A DNA stretch of 64,000 bases from Microbulbifer sp. GL-2 (GTDB lineage: Bacteria > Pseudomonadota > Gammaproteobacteria > Pseudomonadales > Cellvibrionaceae), in NCBI RefSeq assembly GCF_007183175.1, contig NZ_AP019807.1, positions 1,243,001 to 1,307,000 of the forward strand, in the 5' to 3' direction. The notes beneath the pieces are model-generated. The model worked only from the letters and a program-made list of their open reading frames with translations. It searched no databases and was not told the origin of the DNA. Position 1 is the first letter of the stretch. Every line of letters starts with the position of its first letter. Shown here in pieces: positions 1 to 10,196 of this stretch. A program made the translations under genes and the position numbers.

Positions 1-1
1 T

Positions 2-2041
2 AACCGATTTGGCCAGTTAGTCAGCGAGGAACAGGGCCTGCGCCGAAACAGCTGGCTCTACGATACCTACGGCAACCTCTGCCAGCACATAGGTGCCGGT
101 GGTCAGCGTACTTTCTACCGCTACGACGAGCTAGGGCGCATCCGGCGCAGCACCCGTGCAGGAGTCAGTAGCCGCTATCAATACGATCAAAACGGATTCC
201 CTGAAGGCATATTACTCAATGGGGACCAGGTATGGCGGTACCGCTTTAGTGACAAAGGCCGGCCACTGGCAATCGTAGATCCCGAGCAACAGGAGTGGAA
301 TTTCCTCTACAGCGATCGCGGCCAGTTGACAAAAATCACCGACCCGGAGGGCGGCAGGGTGGAATTCGCCTGGGACGGGCAAGGCCAACTACAAACAGCG
401 CGCTGCGGGGAGAAAGTCTGGGGATTTGAGTACGACCACTGGCAACGGATGAGCGCAATGGTGGTCAATGAAGAGACCTGGCGCGAGTGGCGCTATGGGC
501 CTAAAGGGGAACTGCGCGAATCCCGCATCGGCCTACATCAATACGGCCTGGACTACTCGGAACGCGGACTGCCCTACGCCATTCATGCTGGCAACAGTCA
601 GAGCCTGCATTGCGAGTACGATAGTACCGGCAATATATGCCAGATCCAGTTTGCCGATGGCAATAGTTGGGAACTGCACTGCAATGCTCACAGACAGCTA
701 ACCCAACTGGATACACCCAACGGACACTACCGCTGGCACTACGATCCTATAGGCCAGTTGGTTTCGCACCATACGCCGGATAAACGTCACTTGCGCTGGC
801 ACTACAATACCGACGGCACCCTTAGCGAGTACTGCGATAACGATTGTCGCTGGTACTTTCACTACAGTGAAAATGGCGCTATCGCCGGAATCCGCAACAA
901 CAACGGCCAGAATAACGAATTTCATTACGACGCACGCCAGCGCTTGATACAAGCCAACAATTTGCACTCCTCGGTGCGCTTCAAATACGATCAGCGCAAT
1001 CGGGTGATTGCCGAGAATCACGACAGCAGCGATGTTCGCGATTTCAGCCTCAGATATCAGTATGACTCTCGCGGCTGGCTAAAAAGCGCCAGCTCTGACG
1101 ATCTCGACTTATCCTATACTCTTGCACCCTGCGGCTCTCTATACGGCATTGACGCCAATGGAGAGCCAATCCTGCGCACCGAAGTAGAGGGACAGAACCA
1201 CGTACATGTCCAGGGGGATGTTCGCAGTACCTATAAATTTGAGTCGGGGCGGCTCTCTGCTCTGGAAAGCGGCCTGGCACTCACCTGGCAGTTCGACCGG
1301 CAAGCTCCACTACAGCTCACTACCCCTATGCGCCCTGCCGGATTTGCCCAGGCACAGATCGAGCGCGACAAACGCGGTAACGTTACAAGCGAACGGGAGA
1401 TTCCCGGACGTAAGGACTACCAGTACCAATACGATGGTTGGGGGCTGATGAGCACTGCGGAGTGCGGCGAGTTCAAAACCTATTTCCGTTACGATCCTTT
1501 TGGGCGCCGTCTGAGCATGACCTGTACCCACCGTAAATCGACACGCCAACGACGTGTAACCACGAGTTGGAGCGGTCTCGGTATCTGGGCAGAGGCACAT
1601 CAGATCGATGGTAAATCCCGCGGCATCGGCCACTGGATACAACACCCCTTGAACCACTCCATACTCTGTCACTGGAGTTCCGGCAACAGTGAACACTACC
1701 TGACCAGTGCGGAAGGCAAACCCCTTGCCATCTTTGATACACAAGGTGCCATACAGTGGTCTCGGGGCAGCGAGACCGGAACCACTGCTGACAGTGGTTT
1801 TGGCCAGGAGCCCAGCCCCTGGCGGGGCTCCAACCTGATTGCAGATATCGAAACCGGCCTTTGGTACCACACTTCGGGTTACTGGAACCCGGCGCTGCAG
1901 ATTTGGCTGAACGGGACACGGGTTTTTGCCCACACGCCCCCCTGCCCAAGCTCTGACATGAGGCGCCTTCATGGCCCTGCCCTCTACAATCTAGTGACTA
2001 CATTCGTACGGCGGGAATATGCAAGATTGTCCGGACTTTGA
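2..2041 (+). CDS. Rhs/YD-repeat protein, C-terminal part (5' end outside window)
   Basis: The reading frame is open from base 2, so the visible 679 residues are the C-terminal part of a longer protein. It is built of degenerate YD repeats (for example FYRYDELGRI, FKYDQRNRVI, YQYDGWGLMS), the wheel-forming repeats of Rhs and teneurin-type shells that enclose or carry toxic tips. The usual end of the Rhs core (RYYDPxxGRFxxxDP) is only faintly matched by GLWYHTSGYWNPALQIWLN near residue 630. After it only about 40 residues follow, with no recognisable toxin domain. No immunity-like gene follows; instead the 3' end overlaps the next CDS by 23 bases. It may be an orphan or decayed Rhs gene. The family call is firm; the function is inference. 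Confidence 0.85.
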   Translation, partial: NRFGQLVSEEQGLRRNSWLYDTYGNLCQHIGAGGQRTFYRYDELGRIRRSTRAGVSSRYQYDQNGFPEGILLNGDQVWRYRFSDKGRPLAIVDPEQQEWNFLYSDRGQLTKITDPEGGRVEFAWDGQGQLQTARCGEKVWGFEYDHWQRMSAMVVNEETWREWRYGPKGELRESRIGLHQYGLDYSERGLPYAIHAGNSQSLHCEYDSTGNICQIQFADGNSWELHCNAHRQLTQLDTPNGHYRWHYDPIGQLVSHHTPDKRHLRWHYNTDGTLSEYCDNDCRWYFHYSENGAIAGIRNNNGQNNEFHYDARQRLIQANNLHSSVRFKYDQRNRVIAENHDSSDVRDFSLRYQYDSRGWLKSASSDDLDLSYTLAPCGSLYGIDANGEPILRTEVEGQNHVHVQGDVRSTYKFESGRLSALESGLALTWQFDRQAPLQLTTPMRPAGFAQAQIERDKRGNVTSEREIPGRKDYQYQYDGWGLMSTAECGEFKTYFRYDPFGRRLSMTCTHRKSTRQRRVTTSWSGLGIWAEAHQIDGKSRGIGHWIQHPLNHSILCHWSSGNSEHYLTSAEGKPLAIFDTQGAIQWSRGSETGTTADSGFGQEPSPWRGSNLIADIETGLWYHTSGYWNPALQIWLNGTRVFAHTPPCPSSDMRRLHGPALYNLVTTFVRREYARLSGL

Positions 2042-3041
2042 AATCGGCGGTACTGCGGTGGCTCGGGGGGAATCCCAACAAATCAACCTGCCGGTGGTGA
2101 GCCTTTATACCAACACTGAAATGGCTATCCCCGTATACGTACAACGCGGCAAACGGGATGGCCCCACAATTTTTGTCTGCGCGGCGGTACATGGGGATGA
2201 ACTGAATGGCATTGAGGTGATCAGCCGCCTGATCCAGAGTCGCAGTCTCAAGTCACTGCGCGGCACACTTGTTGCCGTACCCATGGTCAATGTCTACGGG
2301 GTACTACAACACACTCGTTACCTGCCCGACCGGCGCGACCTCAACCGATCCTTCCCCGGTTCAGGCAAGGGCTCCCTGGCCGCACGTATGGCTCATGTTT
2401 TCCTGCGGGAAATCGTAGCCAAGTGCGATTACGGTATCGACCTTCACACCGGCGCAGCACATCGCAGCAACTTACCCCAGGTGCGCGCTAACCTGGACGA
2501 CGCAACTACCCGCGCCATGGCCAGGGCTTTCGGCGTACCGGTATTACTCAATGCCTCAATCCGCGACGGCTCGTTACGCCAGGCCGCTGCCGACCTGGGG
2601 GTGAGAATCCTGCTGTATGAGGCCGGCGAGGCACTGAGATTTGACGAGCTGTGTATACGTGCGGGGATTAAGGGCGTAATCAATGTAATGCGCTACCTGG
2701 AAATGCTGCCAAAAAGCCGGCGCGCTAACCCGATAGAGCCGTTTATTGCTCGTAGCAGCGGCTGGCTGCGGGCCGGCGATAGCGGTATCGCAAACCATAT
2801 CAAGGCACTGGGGGATCAAGTATTTGAAGGCGAACTGCTCGCCACCATCGCCGATCCCTTTGGCATGGAGTTGGATCAGGTACGTTGCAATGGTGAGGGG
2901 ATCATTATTGGCAAGCAAAATATCCCCTTGGTACAAGAGGGCGAGGCGATGTATCACATCGCCTATTTCCGAGAGCCCCAAGGAGTAGCAGAAAATCTTG
3001 AATTGCTGCAGGACAGCTTGTTGCCTGATGAAAACTTCTAG
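2019..3041 (+). CDS. Succinylglutamate desuccinylase/aspartoacylase (AstE/AspA) family zinc hydrolase
   Basis: A 340-residue protein of the M14-like AstE/AspA family, which cleaves N-acyl amino acids with one zinc ion. The zinc and catalytic residues are visible: His58 and Glu61 in VHGDELNG, DLNRSFPG near 107-114, His143 in DLHTG and the general-base Glu201 in YEAGEA. The last 90 residues form the beta-rich C-terminal domain of bacterial members. The substrate cannot be read from the sequence, and there are no arginine-catabolism (ast) genes beside it. The ATG at 2019 has GGCGGG just upstream and overlaps the end of the Rhs gene by 23 bases. Convergent with the transglycosylase gene 5 bases away. 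Confidence 0.85.
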   Translation: MQDCPDFEIGGTAVARGESQQINLPVVSLYTNTEMAIPVYVQRGKRDGPTIFVCAAVHGDELNGIEVISRLIQSRSLKSLRGTLVAVPMVNVYGVLQHTRYLPDRRDLNRSFPGSGKGSLAARMAHVFLREIVAKCDYGIDLHTGAAHRSNLPQVRANLDDATTRAMARAFGVPVLLNASIRDGSLRQAAADLGVRILLYEAGEALRFDELCIRAGIKGVINVMRYLEMLPKSRRANPIEPFIARSSGWLRAGDSGIANHIKALGDQVFEGELLATIADPFGMELDQVRCNGEGIIIGKQNIPLVQEGEAMYHIAYFREPQGVAENLELLQDSLLPDENF

Positions 3042-3045
3042 CTGG

Positions 3046-4266
3046 CTACTGTTGCTGTAATAGCTCAAGCACCTCTTTGCTCGGGAAGCCTTTGACTTCA
3101 ACGCCGGCACGCTTTTCAAATGCTCGTACTGCCTTGCGTGTGCCAGGCCCGGCCTTGCCATCGACTTCACCGGTGTAAAAACCCTTCTGCTTTAGCAGCT
3201 TCTGCAATTCCTCTACCTGGCCACTGTCCAGAGGAGTAAAAGGCCGTTTCCAGTCGTTCACTAATGGTGCTGCGCCGCCGATGCGATCCGCCAACAGCCC
3301 AATCGCGGTCGCATAGCGATCTGAGTTGTTGTAGCGCTTTAAGACGAAGAAGTTTTTGAACACCAGGAAAGCCGGGCCGTTGCGCCCATCTGGAAGCTTC
3401 AGCTCCGCCACGGCTTTCTTACTGGGAAACGGCTCGCCGTTGGCGCGTTTGACCCCAAGCTTCTCCCACTCCGCTACTGTCAGCTTGCCCCCTGGCATTT
3501 TGCGTGCGGGAATTGTGACCTCATAGCCCCAGGGCTTACCACGCTGCCAACCATTGCTTGACAGCAAGTTGGCCGCAGTGGCCAGAGCATCAGGGATGGA
3601 ATTCCATATATCGCGCTTGCCATCCCCATCGATATCCACCGCATAAGCCTGATAACTTGTGGGGATGAATTGGGTGTGGCCCATGGCCCCGGCCCAAGAA
3701 CCGAGCAGGTGCTGCCCTTCAACGTCTCCGGCCTGTAGTATCTTCAGAGCCGCAAGGAGCTGCTGGCGCCCGAACTTCCTGCGCTGTGGGTCGGCATAGG
3801 CCAGGGTGGCCAGGGAGCGGACCACGCTACGCATCACCTTTTCATTACCGAGAATGCCACCAAAGCTCGACTCCACCGACCAGATTGCCAGAAGGATATT
3901 GGGGTCCACCCCAAAGCGCTTCTGGATTTTGTCCAGCCAGGGCTTCATCTTCTCTTTTTCCTGCTTTCCCCGCTCGATAGCGCGCTTCTGTACCCGATTG
4001 TCGAAGTACTGCCAAACTGGCGCCTTAAATTCTGGTTGGTAGTTAGCGCGGTCCAGCACCCATTGATCGGGGGAGTTAATACCCTTGAATGCCTGGTCAT
4101 AAACCTGGGGGGAGATACCGCTTTTGATCGCAGTTTTACGGAAGTCCTGGACCCACTTCTCGAATGCCGGGTCCGGCTTGTCAGCGGCCTGGGCCCCCAA
4201 TGAAAAAAACGTCAGGCAAAGGAGGAGAAAATAGGGTAATACGGAGAACCTGTGCAATCTGGGCAT
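3046..4266 (-). CDS. Lytic murein transglycosylase, MltB/SltB3 type, with peptidoglycan-binding domain
   Basis: Predicted exported lytic transglycosylase that cleaves the MurNAc-GlcNAc bond of peptidoglycan to give 1,6-anhydro ends. The 406-residue form starts at the ATG at 4266, which has an AAAGG ribosome site, and begins with a clear signal peptide ending near GAQA-AD. A GTG 33 bases upstream is open but would bury the signal sequence. An SLT_2 domain spans about residues 35-330 with catalytic Glu132 in IWSVESSFGG. The motif GAMGHTQFIPTSY is also typical. The C-terminal 60 residues are a PG_binding_1 domain. There is no lipobox, so it is probably a soluble periplasmic enzyme like SltB3, not a lipoprotein like MltB. 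Confidence 0.9.
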   Translation of the reverse strand: MPRLHRFSVLPYFLLLCLTFFSLGAQAADKPDPAFEKWVQDFRKTAIKSGISPQVYDQAFKGINSPDQWVLDRANYQPEFKAPVWQYFDNRVQKRAIERGKQEKEKMKPWLDKIQKRFGVDPNILLAIWSVESSFGGILGNEKVMRSVVRSLATLAYADPQRRKFGRQQLLAALKILQAGDVEGQHLLGSWAGAMGHTQFIPTSYQAYAVDIDGDGKRDIWNSIPDALATAANLLSSNGWQRGKPWGYEVTIPARKMPGGKLTVAEWEKLGVKRANGEPFPSKKAVAELKLPDGRNGPAFLVFKNFFVLKRYNNSDRYATAIGLLADRIGGAAPLVNDWKRPFTPLDSGQVEELQKLLKQKGFYTGEVDGKAGPGTRKAVRAFEKRAGVEVKGFPSKEVLELLQQQ

Positions 4267-4437
4267 GAGAGTACCTTTGACACAACTTTTTGCTCGCACA
4301 AGGTTAGGACGAGCCTCTCTTTTCCGAAAGGCGGATTTCTCAAATTATGCTATCCGCCTGACCAGTCACTAATGATGACAGCCGAGCCTGGGGGAAGTTC
4401 TGCTTATCACACAGCCCTGTGAACAGGGCCGCAAAAA

Positions 4438-5091
4438 TCACGGAATTACGTAAAAGAGAACGGCAAAGAAGTGCAAGATGCCACCGGCCAGCACAAATAG
4501 GTGCCAGATAGCGTGATGGAAGCGCAGGCTGCGCCATAGGTAGAAAGCGATGCCACCTGTATAACAGAGTCCCCCCAGCACCAGTAGCCACAGGCCACCG
4601 GTCTCAAGGCTATTCGCCAGCGGCTTGATCGCCGCGATTACCACCCAACCCATTAGCGCACTGAGAGTAATCGACAAGGCGCGGATTTTTTTCAGCGGCG
4701 TGAACTGGATAATCAGTCCCAGTAAGGCCAGCCCCCAGATAACCCCGAACAGCCACCATCCCCAGGGCCCGCGCAGGGTTACCAGGGTGAAAGGTGTGTA
4801 AGTTCCGGCTATCAGTAAGAAAATTGAAGAGTGGTCCAAGGTACGCAGTATTGCCTTGGCGCCGATATGGCTGACCGAGTGATACAGGGTAGAGGCGAGG
4901 AAACACAGGATCAGTGTTGACGCGTAAACGCTTGAACTGACGATATGCCAGGCATCGCCACGCAAAGCGGCAAAACCGCAGAGAACGCCCAGGCCAGCGA
5001 TGGCTAGAAGGGCTCCGACACCATGAGTGACGCTATTGGCAATTTCTTCTGCGAAGCTATAGCGGCTGGCAACGGAAACGGTTGAAGTCAT
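4438..5091 (-). CDS. Hemolysin III / TrhA (YqfA) family seven-helix membrane protein
   Basis: A 217-residue inner-membrane protein with about seven hydrophobic segments. The family motif EEIANSVTHG lies at the N terminus; TLYHS, the LDHSSIFLLIAGTYTPF block and HHAIWHLFVLAGG carry the conserved Ser, His and Asp residues of the CREST/HlyIII/PAQR superfamily. Despite the name, haemolysis is not the established role in most bacteria; TrhA has been linked to membrane energetics and fatty-acid homeostasis. The open frame reaches 5178, but homologues begin near the ATG at 5091 (MTSTVSVASRYSF). It lies 141 bases downstream of purA and may be read separately. Confidence 0.88.
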   Translation of the reverse strand: MTSTVSVASRYSFAEEIANSVTHGVGALLAIAGLGVLCGFAALRGDAWHIVSSSVYASTLILCFLASTLYHSVSHIGAKAILRTLDHSSIFLLIAGTYTPFTLVTLRGPWGWWLFGVIWGLALLGLIIQFTPLKKIRALSITLSALMGWVVIAAIKPLANSLETGGLWLLVLGGLCYTGGIAFYLWRSLRFHHAIWHLFVLAGGILHFFAVLFYVIP

Positions 5092-5232
5092 AGATTGGCC
5101 CGGTTGAATTCTGGTCCCGAGCGCTCTGAAAGCACCCGACCAATAACTTGAATCAGGTCTAATGATCAGAGGCCTCACCTAAAATAGCAAGGCCAGGATC
5201 AGACCGGCTATTCACAACCGGGTCAGCAAGAC

Positions 5233-6567
<1,335 letters not shown>

Positions 6568-6670
6568 CTAACTCAGGTTTCTCTCTGCGGGAGTTTTAGG
6601 CCCCCGACATCAATGGATCTTGCGGCATACACCGCACCTATACCGGCACATCCACTGCGCCCACTATCAA

Positions 6671-7864
6671 TCAGTCCCGCGATTTTACTACCCAGGAACC
6701 GCCCTCAAGTACCAGCTCGCGGTCGCAGCGCGAGTGAAGATCGCTATCCGCACCATCAGACAAGGTAGCGATTACCACCTCTCCACGCTTGCGCAGCTCA
6801 TCAACTATGCGCCAAAGTTCGGCACCCTCCACACCACTGGATTCCGGAGCACGAATGGCCCCGGCGCTTGGCACGGCCCGATTACCCAGGGTATTCAGGG
6901 CCACCAGATCACTACTGAAGCCTGTAGCCGGGCGATCCCGCCCAAATACCGCACCAATACCGTTATAACGTCCGCCGTTGGCGAGAGCCTGGCCGTGACC
7001 AGGGGTGTAAGCAGCAAAAACCAGCCCTGTCTCGTAGTCGTATCCGCGCACTTCGCTCAAATCAAAAAATAGCTCCACTGCCGGGTAGCGCTCGCTCAGG
7101 GCTTCAGCCACCTGAAGCAAATCGGATAGTGCCGCCAGCAACGGCTCAGGTGCTCCACTGAGCAGCTCGCGAGCCCTTGCCAGACATTCCAGTCCACCGG
7201 CAAGACTCGGCAACGCCTGCAGCCAGGCGGCCACCTGCACATCTGCAACATTTGCGGCAACCCAGCTTCGCACATCGGCACTCGCCTTGTTTTGCAACAG
7301 GGCAGATAGTTCACCACGCTGGGCCTCGCTCAACCCCGCCGCTTCGGCAAGACTGCGGTAAATAGCCACATGACCGAGATCCATGTATATCTGCTCAATG
7401 CCGGCAACCTGCAGGCTCTCCAGCATCAGCGAGATTACTTCAATATCGCCGCTTAAACGGTCCTCGCCAAATAACTCAGCACCGACCTGGAGTGGAGCGC
7501 GCGAGCCCATAGCAGTGCGCGGCCGGGTATAGAGAACCTGGCCCGCGTAGCACAGCCGGTTGGCGCCAACGCGAGGGAAACTGTGTGCATCAATCCGCGC
7601 GGTTTGTGGAGTGATATCGGCGCGAATGCCGAGAGTACGGCCAGAGATCTGGTCGGTGACCTTAAAGGTACTCAGATCCACATCGCGCCCCATCCCAATC
7701 AACAGGGATTCGGTAAACTCCAGCATCGGCGGTATTACCAACTCGTACCCCCAGCAATGGTAGAGGTCCAGAAGTCGGCGGCGCAGGGTCTCAACCTGAA
7801 CGGCATCCGCAGGCAAAATTTCAGCGATGCCATCCGGCAACATCCAGCGATCAGCTTGAGTCAT
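6671..7864 (-). CDS. hisZ: ATP phosphoribosyltransferase regulatory subunit
   Basis: HisZ is a catalytically inactive histidyl-tRNA synthetase paralogue that forms a hetero-octamer with short-form HisG, to activate the first step of histidine synthesis and transmit histidine feedback. The 397-residue protein keeps class II synthetase-like motifs: the MLEFTESLLIG region, a motif 2-like block RADITPQTARIDA, and GGRYNGIGAVFGRDRPATGFS. Its presence predicts that a short HisG is encoded elsewhere. It lies downstream of the hflC terminator, so it probably has its own promoter and may be co-transcribed with purA 115 bases later. Confidence 0.95.
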   Translation of the reverse strand: MTQADRWMLPDGIAEILPADAVQVETLRRRLLDLYHCWGYELVIPPMLEFTESLLIGMGRDVDLSTFKVTDQISGRTLGIRADITPQTARIDAHSFPRVGANRLCYAGQVLYTRPRTAMGSRAPLQVGAELFGEDRLSGDIEVISLMLESLQVAGIEQIYMDLGHVAIYRSLAEAAGLSEAQRGELSALLQNKASADVRSWVAANVADVQVAAWLQALPSLAGGLECLARARELLSGAPEPLLAALSDLLQVAEALSERYPAVELFFDLSEVRGYDYETGLVFAAYTPGHGQALANGGRYNGIGAVFGRDRPATGFSSDLVALNTLGNRAVPSAGAIRAPESSGVEGAELWRIVDELRKRGEVVIATLSDGADSDLHSRCDRELVLEGGSWVVKSRD

Positions 7865-7912
7865 GATGAAACAGGTTTATCAGGGTTAATGAGGTGCGCC
7901 AGCACCTTCCAC

Positions 7913-7937
7913 AAAAAAACCGGGCGAGGCCCGGTTT
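7913..7937 (-). terminator. Intrinsic terminator after hflC
   Basis: On the minus strand CCGGGC and GCCCGG pair around a 3-nt GAG loop; flanking AAA/TTT lengthens the stem to 9 bp and a run of seven T follows. It sits 80 bases past the hflC stop and 50 bases before the hisZ start, so it should end the hfq-hfl transcript. Confidence 0.85.
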
Positions 7938-8017
7938 GCGTGATTTTAGCACCAACTGCCGGCAGGAAGGTAGGGCTGTCGCAAGGACAGCCGCTGCCAT
8001 TTGCCCGGCAGGTTGAT

Positions 8018-8890
8018 TTATTGCCCTTTGGGGTCCTTCAGATAGCGGAAAAACTCACTATCTGGGTCCACCAGCAGCATATCGGACTTACTCTGGAAAG
8101 ACTCTTTATAGGCCTGCAGGCTGCGGGTAAAGCTGTAGAACTCGGGATTCTTGTTATAGGCCGCGGCATAAATTCCGGCTGCCTCCGCATCCCCGGCACC
8201 ACGCAGCTCTTCAGACTGGCGATAGGCCTCGGACTCGATCACTACCCTCTGGCGGTCTGCGTTAGCCTTGATACGCTCACTGGCCTCCTGACCCTTGGCG
8301 CGGTGATCCCGCGCTTCCAGTTCACGGCCGGCGCGCATACGCTGGAATACCGACTCAGAAACTTCCGGTGGCAGGTCGATACGCTTTACGCGCACGTCGA
8401 TCACTTCCACACCCAGGTTCTTCTGTGCAATCTGGTTCAGGTTCTTGGTGATCTCTGACATCAGTTCATCGCGCTCACCACTGACCACTTCGTGTAGATC
8501 GCGCACACCAAACTGGTTACGCAGGCGGTCATTGATCTGCTCCGACAACAGACGAACTGCATTGCGCTCGTCACCACGTGTGGCAATGTAAAACTTGCTC
8601 ACGTCGGAGATACGGTACTTGGCGTACGAATCCACCATCATGAACTTGTTTTCGCTGTTGAGCATACGCACCGGGCTGGAATCAACCGTTTGGATACGCG
8701 CGTCAAACTTGCGCAGTTTTTCTGCAAACGGAATCTTGAAGTAAAGCCCCGGCTCGTAATAAGTCCGAACCAGCTCACCAAATCGCAGCAGCACCGCTTT
8801 TTCGGTTTCCTTCACCACGAAGGCACTGGAGGAAATCACCAGAATGCCGACCAGTAGGACGGCAATAATTCCCAAAGTTTTGTTGTTCAT
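8018..8890 (-). CDS. hflC: HflC, FtsH protease regulator (SPFH domain)
   Basis: HflC forms, with HflK, a large periplasmic-facing SPFH/prohibitin cage around the AAA protease FtsH, and limits its access to membrane substrates. The 290-residue protein has one N-terminal membrane segment (about residues 7-25, LGIIAVLLVGILVISSSAF) followed by the SPFH domain, with KETEKAVLLRFGE and VDVRVKRIDLPPEVSESVFQRM, and a long charged helix to the C terminus. The ATG at 8890 follows the hflK stop by 11 bases; the ribosome site AGGAGGTGG overlaps that stop, which indicates translational coupling. Full length. Confidence 0.95.
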   Translation of the reverse strand: MNNKTLGIIAVLLVGILVISSSAFVVKETEKAVLLRFGELVRTYYEPGLYFKIPFAEKLRKFDARIQTVDSSPVRMLNSENKFMMVDSYAKYRISDVSKFYIATRGDERNAVRLLSEQINDRLRNQFGVRDLHEVVSGERDELMSEITKNLNQIAQKNLGVEVIDVRVKRIDLPPEVSESVFQRMRAGRELEARDHRAKGQEASERIKANADRQRVVIESEAYRQSEELRGAGDAEAAGIYAAAYNKNPEFYSFTRSLQAYKESFQSKSDMLLVDPDSEFFRYLKDPKGQ

Positions 8891-8901
8891 TCCACCACCT
8901 C

Positions 8902-10046
8902 CTAGCGGACAGACTGGCTGCGACGGCCATTGGTAGCGTCCTGGCGCAGGCGCTCGACAATACGCTGGTAGACTTCCTCAATCACTATCGGTGAAGTGTC
9001 TTTGCGCTGTCCCGCCTGACTGGTGCTTTCCTGGGCCAATTTGTCCAATGGCAAATACATCATGTTATTGCCACCTTCGACATCCACCATCACTTTCGAG
9101 GTGCTGGACATCACTTCCTGAACCGCGTCCAGATAAAGGCGCTCACGCGTCACTTCCGGGGCGAGTTGGTATTCAGTCAGCAGCTTCTCGAAGCGCACCG
9201 CCTCACCGCGGGCACTCTCCACAACGCGAGCCTTATAACCCTCAGCCTCTTCGATAATCCGCTGGGCCTGACCGCGAGCCACCGGGATTACCTGGTTGGC
9301 ATAGGCCTGAGCTTCATTCTGCAAACGAACCTCGTCCTCACGGGCCTTGGTTACGTCATCAAATGCGTCCTGAACTTCGCGAGGAGCCTTGGCGTCGGTC
9401 AAGTTGACCACATCGACAAGAATACCGGTCTGGTAGAGGTCCAGATATTCCTGCAGACGCTGCTGGGTATCTGTGGATACCTGGGTCCGGTTCTGAGAGA
9501 TTACGCCGTTCAAGGTCAGGGAACCGACCACATGGCGCAGGGCACTGTCAGTCGCCTCCTGCAGACTTTTTACAGGGTCACGCACACGCAGTACATAGGA
9601 CTCGGCATCACCAACCTGCCACTGTACGGTCAATACCACTTCAACGATATTGGCGTCTTCGGTCAGCATCTGGCCAGTAGTGCGCTCGGTACGTACCTCG
9701 GTCATATTGACCTTGGTAACACTATCGATCAGCGGTGGATTCCAGTGTAATCCGGCAGATTCTGTTGAGTGGTATTTGCCCAGGCGCAATACCACCGCCT
9801 GCTCGTTGGCATTGACCTGATAGATCCCCAGGCCCCCATAAATCAATACGGCGAGACCAATAAGCAGCATCCAGGGAAAATTACCCGTGCCTGTACTGGG
9901 ACTACCCCCCCGAACAGGCCGCCCAACTTTTGTTGGACTTTACGAAATAACTCATCAAGGTCTGGCGGGCCATCGTTATTACGATTGCCACCGCCGCCAC
10001 CGCCCCACGGGTCTTTGTCTTTGCCACCCGGCTCATTCCAGGCCAT
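8902..10046 (-). CDS. hflK: HflK, FtsH protease regulator, interrupted by a 1-nt frameshift
   Basis: Partner of HflC in the FtsH-regulating SPFH complex. The start at 10046 has a GGAG ribosome site, and the first 45 codons read a typical HflK head (MAWNEPGGKDKDPWGGGGGG...). In a tract of seven G (plus-strand C7 at 9905-9911) the frame breaks: frame 0 continues into an unrelated tail ending near 9843, while the membrane segment and SPFH domain continue in the -1 frame to the stop at 8902. With eight G the product would be a normal 381-residue HflK. The rest of the gene is intact, and hflC and hflX beside it are intact, so a base-call error or a phase-variable tract is as likely as true loss. 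Confidence 0.9.
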
Positions 10047-10196
10047 TTAACTTACTCCAACTCTGATCATTTAAGCTTTGTCTCCGGCGGATTCTAGCAT
10101 CCCCCGCCGGTAAAATATTGCCGCCAGAACTCAGCTGGAGGCAAGTTTGTCGCAATCGCAGTCGCGTAGAATTCTTTCTCTAAGGCAAGCAGGGGG

